From positions 930,001-994,000 of the forward strand of contig CP138932.1 in NCBI GenBank assembly GCA_047125605.1: a DNA stretch of 64,000 nucleotides, written 5' to 3'. This DNA comes from JAKVBK01 sp022447275. GTDB lineage: Bacteria > Pseudomonadota > Alphaproteobacteria > Rhodobacterales > Rhodobacteraceae. A program made the translations under genes and the position numbers. The stretch's first letter is position 1. Every line of letters begins with the position of its first letter. Shown one piece after another: positions 8,351 through 17,532 of the stretch. Under the pieces are notes generated by a model that saw only the letters and a list, made by a program, of their open reading frames with translations, was not told where the DNA came from and did no database searches.

Positions 8351-9019
8351 TTACTCCGACCAGTGAACGGTTGCTGTCTCGAGGATCAGGCGCACGGGCG
8401 CCTCTGGCACGGGGCGCGTGGTAGCTTTCTCGAGCGCCGCGCGCTTTTCCAGCCCCGTGATCAGAAGATGGGTACGCAAAGCGCCTTGTAGGATCGGGCC
8501 GCTGAGGCTCAACCGTGCTTCGGGCTGGTCTGCCGGATGCACTGGCACAATGGCGAGTGCATCTGCGTCAAGAGCCGCACTCAGACCGTCCGCGCCCGGA
8601 AACAGCGAGGCCGTGTGCATGTCTGCGCCCATCCCAAGCAACGCGACCGAAATCGGCGCAAGCTTCGCAACCGAGGCGCTCACTTGATCGCTGGACTGCG
8701 CATCCGTGAACAGCGGCTGGAAACGGGCTGCAGAGGCTGGCCCCTGCAAAAGGGTTTCGCGAATAAGCCGCGCGTTCGAGCGGGCATGATCAGGCGGCAC
8801 ACACCGTTCGTCGGTCGGCAGAACCGTGACGCGGTCCCAGTCCAGTGACACAGCCGACAGCAGCTTGAAGACGGGCCCAGGCGATGTGCCGCCAGCCACC
8901 GCAAAACTGACATGCTCATGGGTCAGCAAAGTGGATTTGAGATCGGCGGACAGCCTGTCGGCCAAGCCCATCACAAGCAAATCTTTGTCCGGATAGGTGA
9001 TCAAATCGAGTGTGCTCAT
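8351..9019 (-). CDS. pgl: 6-phosphogluconolactonase
   Basis: A 222-residue enzyme of the DevB/SOL type that opens 6-phosphogluconolactone. Supporting segments are SFAVAGGTSPGPVFKLL, VLPTDERCVPPDHARSN (the family's DER(C/W)V loop) and SVALLGMGADMHTASLFPG. Its ATG overlaps the zwf stop by 4 bases (ATGA), indicating translational coupling. pgi follows 6 bases later. Confidence 0.95.
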   Translation of the reverse strand: MSTLDLITYPDKDLLVMGLADRLSADLKSTLLTHEHVSFAVAGGTSPGPVFKLLSAVSLDWDRVTVLPTDERCVPPDHARSNARLIRETLLQGPASAARFQPLFTDAQSSDQVSASVAKLAPISVALLGMGADMHTASLFPGADGLSAALDADALAIVPVHPADQPEARLSLSGPILQGALRTHLLITGLEKRAALEKATTRPVPEAPVRLILETATVHWSE

Positions 9020-10476
9020 GTGCGAATATCCCTCCAGCGGCGGCCATCTCTTTGTATCAGCGCCGAAGCATCAACCGGCCCGCTAGAGTTTTGATCATAC
9101 AGCTTGGGCACGTCGTGTCGGGCGGTCCAGCTGTCGATCAGCGGGTCTGTCCAGGCCCAAGCCGCCTCGACCTCGTCCCCGCGCATAAACAGCGTCTGAT
9201 TGCCCCGGATCACATCCATGATCAGACGCTCATACGCGTCAGGGACATCCTCCACATCGGGGCCAAGGGCATCGGCAAATGTCATGTCCAAGGGCACATC
9301 CACGAGCCGCATCCCACCCGGGCCCGGCTCCTTGATGGTCACCCCCATCTCGATGCCTTCATTGGGCTGAAGGCGGATCGTCAGGATATTGCGATGTTCC
9401 GATACCCCATCCCCTTCCTGAAAGATCGAATGCGGTGTTTCCTTGAACACAACGGCTATTTCGCTTGCTCGCGCCGACAGGCGCTTGCCCGTGCGCAGAT
9501 AAAACGGCGTGCCCGCCCACCGCCAATTCGACACCTGACAGCGCATTGCGATGAAGCTTTCTGTGCGCGAGCGCGGATTGTCCACGTCTTCGCGATAGGA
9601 CGCCATGCCCTCAGCCGCATCATACTGGCCCCGCACGATGTGGTGGGGCTCAACTGAGTCCAGCGCGCGGATGACCTTGAGCTTTTCGTCGCGCACCGCA
9701 TCCGGCTCAAACCGCGAGGGCGGCTCCATCGCGATCAGACACAAAAGCTGCATCAGATGGTTTTGGACCATATCCCGCATCGCGCCAGACTGGTCATAAT
9801 AGCTGCCCCGCCCCCCAACGCCGACGGTTTCGGCCACGGTGATCTGAATGTGATCCACGAATTGAGCGTTCCAAAGTGGCTCAAACAGCATATTCCCGAA
9901 GCGGATCGCCATCAGGTTCTGCACGGTTTCTTTGCCCAGGTAATGATCGATCCGGTAGATCTGCTTTTCCGTGAAATGCGCGGCGAGGCTGTTGTTGAGG
10001 GCTTGAGCGGTTTTCAGGTCATGGCCAAAGGGCTTTTCGACAACGATGCGGGTATTGTCATGGGCGATGCCAAAACTGTGCAGGCGTTCTGCGAGCGCGC
10101 CGAAGAGACTGGGCGCAACGGAGAAGTAGAACGCATTGACCACATCTTTGCGCACAAGGCCGGCCAATTCTTCCCAACCCGCGCTGCCCATTGCATCAAC
10201 GGTCACATAGGCTAGGCGCTCCAGGAAGGTGTCCACAAGATCAGGGGTTTTCGCCGAAGAAGGCATGAACTCTTGCAACGCGTCGCGGATAATTTGGCGA
10301 AAGCTGTCGGTGTCCATTGCGCTGCGCGCAGCGCCGATAATGCGTGCCTCTTCCGGCATCTGGCCTGACGCAAAACGGCGAAATAATCCCGGCAGGATTT
10401 TACGCCGGGCAAGATCCCCAGTGGCCCCGAAAATCACGAGGTCAAAGGGCTCAACTGGAATTACGCGCGAAACCAT
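9016..10476 (-). CDS. zwf: Glucose-6-phosphate 1-dehydrogenase
   Basis: A 486-residue enzyme oxidising glucose-6-phosphate with NAD(P). It has the N-terminal Rossmann motif FGATGDLARRKI near residue 14 and the catalytic segment RIDHYLGKETVQNL with the proton-abstracting His, followed by typical G6PD C-terminal elements. The frame is open ~440 bases further upstream, but residues from MVSRVIPVEPFDL onward match the family, and this ATG follows AAGAGG. It is the first gene of the zwf-pgl-pgi operon. A LacI-type palindrome lies about 70 bases upstream. Confidence 0.96.
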   Translation of the reverse strand: MVSRVIPVEPFDLVIFGATGDLARRKILPGLFRRFASGQMPEEARIIGAARSAMDTDSFRQIIRDALQEFMPSSAKTPDLVDTFLERLAYVTVDAMGSAGWEELAGLVRKDVVNAFYFSVAPSLFGALAERLHSFGIAHDNTRIVVEKPFGHDLKTAQALNNSLAAHFTEKQIYRIDHYLGKETVQNLMAIRFGNMLFEPLWNAQFVDHIQITVAETVGVGGRGSYYDQSGAMRDMVQNHLMQLLCLIAMEPPSRFEPDAVRDEKLKVIRALDSVEPHHIVRGQYDAAEGMASYREDVDNPRSRTESFIAMRCQVSNWRWAGTPFYLRTGKRLSARASEIAVVFKETPHSIFQEGDGVSEHRNILTIRLQPNEGIEMGVTIKEPGPGGMRLVDVPLDMTFADALGPDVEDVPDAYERLIMDVIRGNQTLFMRGDEVEAAWAWTDPLIDSWTARHDVPKLYDQNSSGPVDASALIQRDGRRWRDIRT

Positions 10477-10545
10477 CTGCGGCGCCTCTTGCTTATTGCC
10501 GTTCTGTCGAGGTGTGTCTGCCACATCTTCCGCACAACGCAAAAT

Positions 10546-10559
10546 TGTTAGCGGTAACA
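10546..10559. promoter_or_regulatory. Putative LacI-family operator upstream of zwf
   Basis: The 14-base element has arms TGTTA and TAACA around GCGG. It resembles the GTTAGCGCTAAC-type sites used by LacI-family sugar regulators in alphaproteobacteria. It lies 70 bases before the zwf start in the 272-base gap 10477-10748, where I see no gene. Control of the glucose-6-phosphate genes by a LacI-type repressor is inferred; no such regulator is in the window. Confidence 0.45.
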
Positions 10560-10748
10560 CCCCCAGCGCGTGGGTACAGCAACCTACCTGCAAAAGTCCA
10601 GCACTCGTCGCATGCGCGTGACAGAGCGTGGCACATTGGTAAACACCCGCGCTCAAGCGATGGCAAACAAACCAGAAACCGCATGAAAAAGACCGCGATC
10701 CGGAACCGGATGCGGCCTTTGTCTGTGCGCGGATATCCGCCCTGAACG

Positions 10749-11624
10749 TTAACTGTCGATCGCGTTGAGGCGTTTGATCAGGGAAGACGTATCCCAGCGC
10801 CCGCCCCCAAGCTTCTGCACATCTTTGTAGAATTGATCGACCAGCGATGTCACTGGCAGGGAGGCGCCGGTTTCCTCGGCGGTCGCCAGACAGATGCCCA
10901 GATCCTTGCGCATCCAATCCACTGCAAACCCATGTTCAAAGGCGTCATCGAGCATGGTCTCGTAGCGGTTGACCATCTGCCAACTGCCCGCAGCGCCGCC
11001 CCCGATCACCGACACCACCTCGCGCCCGTCAAGACCGGCCCTCTGGGCAAAATGCAGCCCTTCTGACAAGCCCTGAACAAGCCCGGCGATGCAGATCTGG
11101 TTGACCATCTTGGTCAGCTGGCCGGCACCGCTGTCCCCAAGGCGCTTGCACAGCTTGGCATAGCTTTCGATCAACGGCAGTGCCTGCGTATAGGGCGCGG
11201 CATCGCCGCCGCACATCACAACAAGCTGGCCGTTTTCAGCCCCGGCCTGTCCGCCGGATACAGGCGCGTCTACAAAGGCAATGCCAGACTCCGCGCCAAG
11301 CGCGTATAGCTCACGCGTGACAGCCGCCGAAACGGTTGTGTGATCTACAAAAATGGCGCCCGAGGCCATCGTCGCAAATGCGCCGGTTTCGCCCAGGCAG
11401 ACTGACCTAAGGTCATCGTCATTGCCCACACAGGCCATCACGAACGCGGCACCCTCGGCCGCTTCTGCCGGGGTGCGGGCTGCTGTGCCACCATAGGTGT
11501 CCACCCAGGCCTCTGTCTTGGAAAATGTACGATTATAAACCGTTACATCGTGACCTGCCTTGGCGAGATATCCCGCCATCGGGAACCCCATCACTCCTAG
11601 GCCCAAAAATGCGACTTTTGCCAT
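10749..11624 (-). CDS. NAD(P)-dependent beta-hydroxyacid dehydrogenase (3-hydroxyisobutyrate dehydrogenase-like)
   Basis: A 291-residue protein of the HIBADH/GarR/GLYR family. The N-terminal Rossmann motif GLGVMGFPMAGYLAKAG lies at residues ~7-23, the substrate-binding DAPVSGGQAGAENGQL motif near 120, and the catalytic-lysine helix GAGQLTKMVNQ near 170. Candidate substrates include 3-hydroxyisobutyrate, tartronate semialdehyde and glyoxylate/succinic semialdehyde; sequence does not choose among them. The start MAKVAFLGLG was chosen over an open extension of 32 codons because it abuts the fold. It is divergent from the acylase gene at 11714. Confidence 0.88.
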   Translation of the reverse strand: MAKVAFLGLGVMGFPMAGYLAKAGHDVTVYNRTFSKTEAWVDTYGGTAARTPAEAAEGAAFVMACVGNDDDLRSVCLGETGAFATMASGAIFVDHTTVSAAVTRELYALGAESGIAFVDAPVSGGQAGAENGQLVVMCGGDAAPYTQALPLIESYAKLCKRLGDSGAGQLTKMVNQICIAGLVQGLSEGLHFAQRAGLDGREVVSVIGGGAAGSWQMVNRYETMLDDAFEHGFAVDWMRKDLGICLATAEETGASLPVTSLVDQFYKDVQKLGGGRWDTSSLIKRLNAIDS

Positions 11625-11713
11625 TGCGTCCCTCGTCTTGTCCGCGTCTTGCTTGCACTTGTGCTGATGGGTAACTAACCGAAGAGAGGCATGCGTCAAC
11701 CGAAAGCACTTCC

Positions 11714-14179
11714 ATGGCATTGATCTTCACGTGGCTGGTTCGTCTTTTTACCGCACTTGCCGTTCTGGCGGGTGTGGCCGTGGTGGCGGTTTGGTACTTG
11801 GGCACCCGCTCCCTGCCCGACTACAACGCAACCTGGCAGCTTGATGGCTTGCAGGGCCCGGTTGAGATCGTGCGCGATACGCACAATGTGCCCCATATCT
11901 TTGCCGAGGCAGATAGCGATGTGTTTTTCGGGCTGGGTGTTGCCCATGCCCAGGACAGGCTGTGGCAAATGACGATGATGCGTCGGGCCGCACAGGGGCG
12001 CTTGTCGGAAATGTTCGGCGCGCGCACCGTGAAAACAGATGAGTTGCTGCGCAGGTTTGACCTTTATGGGGCGGCCGCCGCATCCGTATCGGTACAAGAC
12101 CCCTCCACCCTTGCCGCGCTCGAAGCCTACTCCGACGGGGTGAATGCCTGGATTGCGACCGTGAATGCAGAGGCCCTTGGCCGAGGGGCCCCGGAATTTT
12201 TCTTGTTCAGCCCGGATCTTACGCCGTGGCGGCCTGCGGACAGCCTCGCAGTGTTGAAAATGATGGAACTGCAGTTGAGCGGGCATATTCAAGCAGAGGT
12301 GCTGCGGGCGCAGGTGGCGTTGGCCGTTCCCCCTGAACGTCTTGTGGACATTCTTCCGGATCCGACCGGAGCGCCCATTGTGGAACTTCCCGAATATTCA
12401 AGTTTGTTCCCCGAAGGCGCGCCGCAAATGGCCGCTGGGCCCCTGCCCGTGCGCGATCCGCTGGATCCGGTACAACAGTTGCCTTTTGTCGGCGCATCGA
12501 ATGCCTGGGCGGCTGCCCCAGAACGCTCCGCTGCCGGGGCAAGCCTGCTGGCCCATGATCCGCATCTAGGACTGTCCGCGCCGACAATCTGGTATCTGGC
12601 GCGGCTGGAGCTTGAAAGTGGCGGTGTCATCGGGGGCACGATCCCTGGCCTTCCGTTGGTGCTGGCGGGCCGGTCCGAACGTTTGGGCTGGGGGGTGACG
12701 TCCTCCTACATGGACAATCAGGACATCCACATGGAGGAGCTCAATCCTGCCAACCCCGAGGAGTATCGCACACCGCGGGGCTGGGTGCCCTTTGAGAGCC
12801 GACGCGAGATCATCTCGATCAAGGATGCCGCGCCCGTCACGATCACCCTGCGCAGCACGGAAAATGGCCCGGTGCTGCCCGGCTCCCATTACCAGTTGGC
12901 AACGGTGACACCCCCCGGTCATGTGGCCGCCATTTCCTGGACAGCCTTTTCCCGCGCGGATCGATCGGCATCGGCAGGCATGGCGCTGATGACATCCCAT
13001 GACATTGACAAGGGCATTGAATTCATGCGCGAATTCGTAGTTCCCACCATCAATGTGACACTGGCAAGCCCGGATCGCGTGGCGATGGCTGTCGTGGGCG
13101 CAATCCCCGACCGCACCCCAGAGCATGAAAGCCAGGGCCGGATGCCATCGCTGGGTTGGAAGGAAGAAAATCGCTGGCGCGGCGTGCAAGACAGCGCACG
13201 AATGCCCCGGTTTGTTGATCCGGAATCAGGCCTGCTTGGCAACACCAACAACCAGACAGTGGATGCGCCCTTTCCCAATCATCTCAGCTATGTGTGGGGC
13301 GACACGCAACGCATCCAACGCTGGACCCGGCTGATGCAGGATCGTGAAGTGCACACCCGCGAAAGCTTTATCGGCGCGCAACTGGATACCGTCTCAATGG
13401 CCGCCCGCAATTTGCTGCCCCTGATCGCGCAGGATCTCTGGTATACGGGCGAAGCGGTGCCGCCCGGCTCGTTGGAAGATCGGCGCAAGCGCGCGCTGGA
13501 ATTGCTGGCGGAATGGACGGGCCAGATGAACGAGCACCTGCCCGAGCCTTTGATCTATGCTGCATGGTTGCGCCAATTGCAGCAAAAGCTGATCCGCGAT
13601 GATCTTGGCCCCTTGGCTGACCGGTTCTCCCATCCGGACCCGATCTTCATAGAACGCGTTTTCAAAGACGTAGATGGGGCTTCGGCATGGTGTGACATCC
13701 GCCAGTCAACCCAGCCCGAGAGCTGCGTGGATATTGCCCGCATTGCCTTGGACGAAGCGCTGATCTGGCTTCAGGAAACCTATGGCGGAACGCCCGAGTC
13801 GCTGCGTTGGGGCGATGCTCATGTGGCCCGCCATGATCATGCTGTTTTAGGCGACGTGCCGGTGCTGAAATGGCTGGTCAATATCCGCCAAAGCACATCC
13901 GGGGGCGATCACACGCTACAGCGGGCCAAGACATCCGGCGAGATGCCGGACCCGTTTCACAACGTCCACGCTGCCGCCTACCGTGGGGTCTATGATTTCG
14001 CGGATCCCGACAGTTCGGTTTTCGTGACATCCACCGGCCAATCCGGGCATCCGCTGTCCCGCCACTATGATGATCTTGGCCAATTCTGGCGGCGCGGAGA
14101 GTACATCCCGATGACACTTGACCCGGACCTTGCCCGCGCGGGCGCTGTTGGCATCACGCAGTTGCAGCCCGCACAGTGA
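11714..14179 (+). CDS. Penicillin acylase family protein (Ntn-hydrolase, S45 type)
   Basis: An 821-residue precursor with an N-terminal hydrophobic anchor (residues ~8-30). The alpha-chain region contains VEIVRDTHNVPHIFAE and VAHAQDRLWQM. The autoprocessing site is VGA|SNAWA, with Ser262 as the predicted N-terminal nucleophile of the beta chain, and HDPHLG follows shortly after. Family members hydrolyse amide bonds in penicillins, acyl-homoserine lactones or other acylated amines, usually in the periplasm. The natural substrate cannot be read from sequence; an AHL acylase role is possible but unproven. It is divergent from the dehydrogenase and convergent with hflX (38-base gap). Confidence 0.9.
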   Translation: MALIFTWLVRLFTALAVLAGVAVVAVWYLGTRSLPDYNATWQLDGLQGPVEIVRDTHNVPHIFAEADSDVFFGLGVAHAQDRLWQMTMMRRAAQGRLSEMFGARTVKTDELLRRFDLYGAAAASVSVQDPSTLAALEAYSDGVNAWIATVNAEALGRGAPEFFLFSPDLTPWRPADSLAVLKMMELQLSGHIQAEVLRAQVALAVPPERLVDILPDPTGAPIVELPEYSSLFPEGAPQMAAGPLPVRDPLDPVQQLPFVGASNAWAAAPERSAAGASLLAHDPHLGLSAPTIWYLARLELESGGVIGGTIPGLPLVLAGRSERLGWGVTSSYMDNQDIHMEELNPANPEEYRTPRGWVPFESRREIISIKDAAPVTITLRSTENGPVLPGSHYQLATVTPPGHVAAISWTAFSRADRSASAGMALMTSHDIDKGIEFMREFVVPTINVTLASPDRVAMAVVGAIPDRTPEHESQGRMPSLGWKEENRWRGVQDSARMPRFVDPESGLLGNTNNQTVDAPFPNHLSYVWGDTQRIQRWTRLMQDREVHTRESFIGAQLDTVSMAARNLLPLIAQDLWYTGEAVPPGSLEDRRKRALELLAEWTGQMNEHLPEPLIYAAWLRQLQQKLIRDDLGPLADRFSHPDPIFIERVFKDVDGASAWCDIRQSTQPESCVDIARIALDEALIWLQETYGGTPESLRWGDAHVARHDHAVLGDVPVLKWLVNIRQSTSGGDHTLQRAKTSGEMPDPFHNVHAAAYRGVYDFADPDSSVFVTSTGQSGHPLSRHYDDLGQFWRRGEYIPMTLDPDLARAGAVGITQLQPAQ

Positions 14180-14217
14180 GGCCCGTCACAGACAGAATCC
14201 GCTAAAGCTGCGGGGTA

Positions 14218-15411
14218 TTAAAGGCTTTCAAATGCGGATTTCTGGCGGGCCGTCCAGCTGAGCGACAGAGACCAGCCCGTGTCATCTTGCGCTTCTTCCT
14301 GCACGATCTTCTGGTCATGCAGCCACGCGCGCTGACGACCTTGAGAGAAGTCGAGATGCATCTCTTCGGATATCCGTGCCCCGTCGAGGGCCGCGCCGAT
14401 CTCAACGACAAGCTCTGATGTGCCCGTGCCGCTCAAGGCAGAGATCGCGATGATATCCGCCCTGCGCGCAGCGATGGTTTCCAGTGGTTCGGGGTCTGAG
14501 ACCGCGTCAATCTTGTTCCAGACTTCGATCATCGGCGTGTGTTCATCCACGCCAAGTTCGCTCAGGATCTTGTGCACATCGTCCGCCTGCGCCTCGGTTT
14601 CAGAATGCGAAATATCGCGCACATGCAAGATCAGATCCGCTGCCAGCACCTCTTCCAGTGTGGCCCGGAACGCCGCGACCAGCTGGGTGGGCAAATCAGA
14701 GATAAAGCCCACCGTATCTGACAGGATGACCCGTGCGCCAGTTTCCAACTCGACACCGCGCATGGTCGGATCAAGCGTTGCAAAGAGTTGGTCCTGGGCC
14801 AACACCCCTGCCCCGGTCAACCGGTTGAACAGGGTGGATTTGCCCGCGTTCGTGTAGCCCACCAGCGCCACCACCGGAAAAGGCACCTTGGCGCGTGCTG
14901 CCCTGTGCAGCGCCCGCGTCTTGGTGACTTTCCCAAGCTGGCGGCGGATGCGGGTGATGGCTTCATCGATGGCACGGCGGTCTGCTTCGATCTGGGTTTC
15001 GCCCGGCCCACCGACAAAGCCTAAACCGCCGCGCTGGCGTTCCAGGTGGGTCCAGGCGCGTACCAGGCGCGTGCGCTGGTAGCTCAGCGCCGCCAACTCA
15101 ACCTGAAGCACGCCCTCCCGCGTTGCAGCCCGATCCGCGAAAATTTCGAGGATGAGACCGGTCCGGTCGAGGAGTTTGACACCCCAAGCCTTCTCCAGGT
15201 TGCGCTGCTGAACTGGCGTGACTGGCCCGTCAACAAAGACCAGTTCAATGTGATCAGCCTTCAGCTGCTGTTTGATTTCGTCAAGCTTTCCAGGGCCAAA
15301 CAACTGGCCGGGCGCAACCTTGCGCAGAGGAACTACTGTATCAAAGCAGACCTCTATTCCCGGCAAAGCGGCCGCCAAAGCCACGGCCTCTGACAAAGCG
15401 CTTTCAGGCAC
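14218..15411 (-). CDS. hflX: GTPase HflX (ribosome-splitting), start uncertain
   Basis: HflX is a ribosome-associated GTPase that splits stalled 70S particles under stress. The GTP-binding domain shows G1 LVGYTNAGKSTLFNRL, G3 DTVGF and G4 NKID. The N-terminal domain includes GQLFGPGKLDEI and ERQRGGLGFVGGPGETQIE. The nearest usual start is GTG at 15411, but the family's first strand (AAVLHPDIYG) is encoded just upstream in frame, where no ATG/GTG/TTG exists before hfq. A CTG at 15498 overlapping the hfq stop (CTGA) is a possible true start, giving a ~426-residue protein. It forms an operon with hfq. Confidence 0.93.
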   Translation of the reverse strand: MPESALSEAVALAAALPGIEVCFDTVVPLRKVAPGQLFGPGKLDEIKQQLKADHIELVFVDGPVTPVQQRNLEKAWGVKLLDRTGLILEIFADRAATREGVLQVELAALSYQRTRLVRAWTHLERQRGGLGFVGGPGETQIEADRRAIDEAITRIRRQLGKVTKTRALHRAARAKVPFPVVALVGYTNAGKSTLFNRLTGAGVLAQDQLFATLDPTMRGVELETGARVILSDTVGFISDLPTQLVAAFRATLEEVLAADLILHVRDISHSETEAQADDVHKILSELGVDEHTPMIEVWNKIDAVSDPEPLETIAARRADIIAISALSGTGTSELVVEIGAALDGARISEEMHLDFSQGRQRAWLHDQKIVQEEAQDDTGWSLSLSWTARQKSAFESL

Positions 15412-15494
15412 ACGGGTGCGATCCGCCCCGTAAATGTCGGGGTGGAGGACCGCTGCGCGCGTCGGCTTTTGGCCGCGATCGACAGGAGGCTGGC

Positions 15495-15728
15495 TCAGTC
15501 TTCGCCCTCGTAGAGGCTGATCGGCTGGGACGGCATGATCGTTGAAATCGCGTGTTTGTAGACAAGCTGTGACTGGCCATCACGGCGCAGCAGCACACAG
15601 AAATTGTCGAACCAGGTGATTACGCCCTGCAGTTTTACGCCATTGATCAGGAAAATGGTGACGGGAACCTTGGTCTTGCGAACATGGTTCAGAAACGCGT
15701 CTTGCAGGTTCTGCTTGTCTGCAGCCAT
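15495..15728 (-). CDS. hfq: RNA chaperone Hfq
   Basis: A 77-residue Sm-like protein that pairs small RNAs with mRNAs. The Sm1 motif includes QDAFLNHVRKTKVPVTIFLINGVKLQG and the Sm2 motif is YKHAISTIMP (the YKHA signature), followed by a short acidic tail. Length is typical for alphaproteobacteria. It lies between trkH and hflX; the 208-base gap upstream (15729-15936) holds its likely promoter and no gene. hflX follows without a gap. Confidence 0.98.
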   Translation of the reverse strand: MAADKQNLQDAFLNHVRKTKVPVTIFLINGVKLQGVITWFDNFCVLLRRDGQSQLVYKHAISTIMPSQPISLYEGED

Positions 15729-15936
15729 GCCTATGAGCCTTTTTTTGTTTCTTGTGCCGGGTTTAACGCAGGGTCATCCCGACAGCGGTTGTGGCTGAAC
15801 GGATTGCATGCCTATTCAGCCCAACCCACTATGCCGAGGCTGGCGCGCAGATTAAACCCCCATTGTTTGGTCATCGTGCAATTATCCCAAGACGCTTAAT
15901 TATGAGGCTTAATTGCCTGTCAGAGCGCCAGTTCCG

Positions 15937-17475
15937 CTAGCGGCGCCAGAAACCCGGATTGAGAAGTGCAATCAAGGCAAGGGTTTCCAGCCGCCCCAAA
16001 GCCATCGCCATGGCAAGGATGGCCTGCGAGCTGGTTTCAAGGGCGCCAATATCAATCGGCATTTCCAGCGCCACATCGGCCAGCGGGCCACAGGTGGCCA
16101 AAGACATCACCGATAGAACGACCGCCTCCTGAAACGGGATGCCACTGGCCGCAAGCGCGAGCCCAACCCCAGCCAGCGAGAGCGCAAAGAGCATGAAGAA
16201 CACCCATGCCACAAATGCTCCCTGTCGGCGAATGCGCCGGGCCTTGTCCCCCGCGCCGCCAATGGATGAGGGATGTACCAAGCGCTCCATTTCGCGCCGC
16301 CCGTGTTTATAGAGGGCAAACACGCGCAACAGCTTTACCCCGCCCGCCGTGGTGGCCACCCCGCCGCCCATCAGGGCCAGCCCCATCAGGATGAGGCCCG
16401 GTGTCTCAAGGCCGGACCAGGCGCGCACCGCTACCCAGTCGATGCTGACAAAGCCTGCCGTGGTCAGAAAAGATGTCACCGTGAACACCGAACCCCAGAA
16501 GGCCCGGAACACCTGCCACAAAGACGACTCTACGCCCGCTTCCTCGAAAGAACCGATGAAATGGCGCATCAAGAGAAGCGCGGTTACCGTGCCCACAAAA
16601 AGCAGGCCCAGACGCGCCTCCGGATCGTAGCGCAGCTTTTGCCACCGATTGCCGCGATCCTCGGCAGAGAACGTCACACGCGAGATCGCAAAGATGAAAA
16701 ACAGAAAAACGGCGGCCTCTGCCACGCGCCCGCCCGTGCCAAACTGCACGCCTCCGACCGGGCTGATCCCACTGGTGGACATGGTCGACATGGCATGGAT
16801 AACGGCGACAAGAAACCTTTCCCCGGCCATGGCTTGCAGCAGATAAAGCACGGCCGTTGCACCGCCATAGATCGGCGCCAAACGCCCTGCAATCCGCGCA
16901 ATCCGGGCGCCGCTGTCCTCCTTGTCGCCAAGCACAATCGTCGTTTGTGCAGGCCCTTCGATGGATTGGCTGCTGTCACTGGCGAGGCGCCCACCACCGG
17001 CAGATGCGATCACTTCGAACCCACCTAGGTTCAGCGGCGCCAAGATCGCCGTAGCGGCCACCCAAATGAAGAAGCCCCCCATCCAGCCAACCGTTGCGCG
17101 CCAAAGGTGGAGGCTTCCCGACAGCTCAAACGGACCAAAGAGCGTGGCCCCGGTCGTCGTAACCGATGAAACCATTTCCACATATGACTGGACAAACCCC
17201 GCGCCTGACACCTGCATGAAGGGCAGAGCCAAAAAAGCAGGCAAAAGGGTAAAAGCTGCGACAAGCGTGGCCAGTTGCGCGCGGGCATCAGCGCGGCTCG
17301 ATTGTCCACGGGTAGCAAGGCCAATCAGAATGGCCAAAACCCCCACGATCAACCCTGCCTGTAAAAAGCCCCGCGCAGCAGGCAAATCCTGCTCTGACAC
17401 CCCATAAAATGCAGGAATGAGCATGGCACAGGCAGAAATACTCAACAGGGTCACAAACAATGAATATGCATTCAT
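15937..17475 (-). CDS. trkH: Potassium uptake protein TrkH family, membrane subunit
   Basis: A polytopic K+ channel-like subunit of ~512 residues. Selectivity-filter-like loops include VSSVTTTGATLFGP, MSTMSTSGISPVGG, TSFLTTAGF and SLATCGPLADVAL, the fourfold repeat expected for Trk/Ktr/HKT proteins. It works with the NAD/ATP-binding regulator TrkA, whose gene ends just upstream. The ATG at 17475 was taken as start; an in-frame TTG at 17523, 9 bases from the trkA stop, would add 16 residues. Neither has a clear ribosome-binding site. Confidence 0.94.
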   Translation of the reverse strand: MNAYSLFVTLLSISACAMLIPAFYGVSEQDLPAARGFLQAGLIVGVLAILIGLATRGQSSRADARAQLATLVAAFTLLPAFLALPFMQVSGAGFVQSYVEMVSSVTTTGATLFGPFELSGSLHLWRATVGWMGGFFIWVAATAILAPLNLGGFEVIASAGGGRLASDSSQSIEGPAQTTIVLGDKEDSGARIARIAGRLAPIYGGATAVLYLLQAMAGERFLVAVIHAMSTMSTSGISPVGGVQFGTGGRVAEAAVFLFFIFAISRVTFSAEDRGNRWQKLRYDPEARLGLLFVGTVTALLLMRHFIGSFEEAGVESSLWQVFRAFWGSVFTVTSFLTTAGFVSIDWVAVRAWSGLETPGLILMGLALMGGGVATTAGGVKLLRVFALYKHGRREMERLVHPSSIGGAGDKARRIRRQGAFVAWVFFMLFALSLAGVGLALAASGIPFQEAVVLSVMSLATCGPLADVALEMPIDIGALETSSQAILAMAMALGRLETLALIALLNPGFWRR

Positions 17476-17532
17476 GGACTTGCGTTTGTTTGCCGCCTGT
17501 TTGATGAGTGCCGCACGCTCCAAAGTGCTGGC

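Noticed and set aside
10477..10917. N-terminal extension of the zwf frame
   Set aside because: It runs back into the preceding dehydrogenase gene and carries no family similarity; the ATG at 10476 has a ribosome-binding site.
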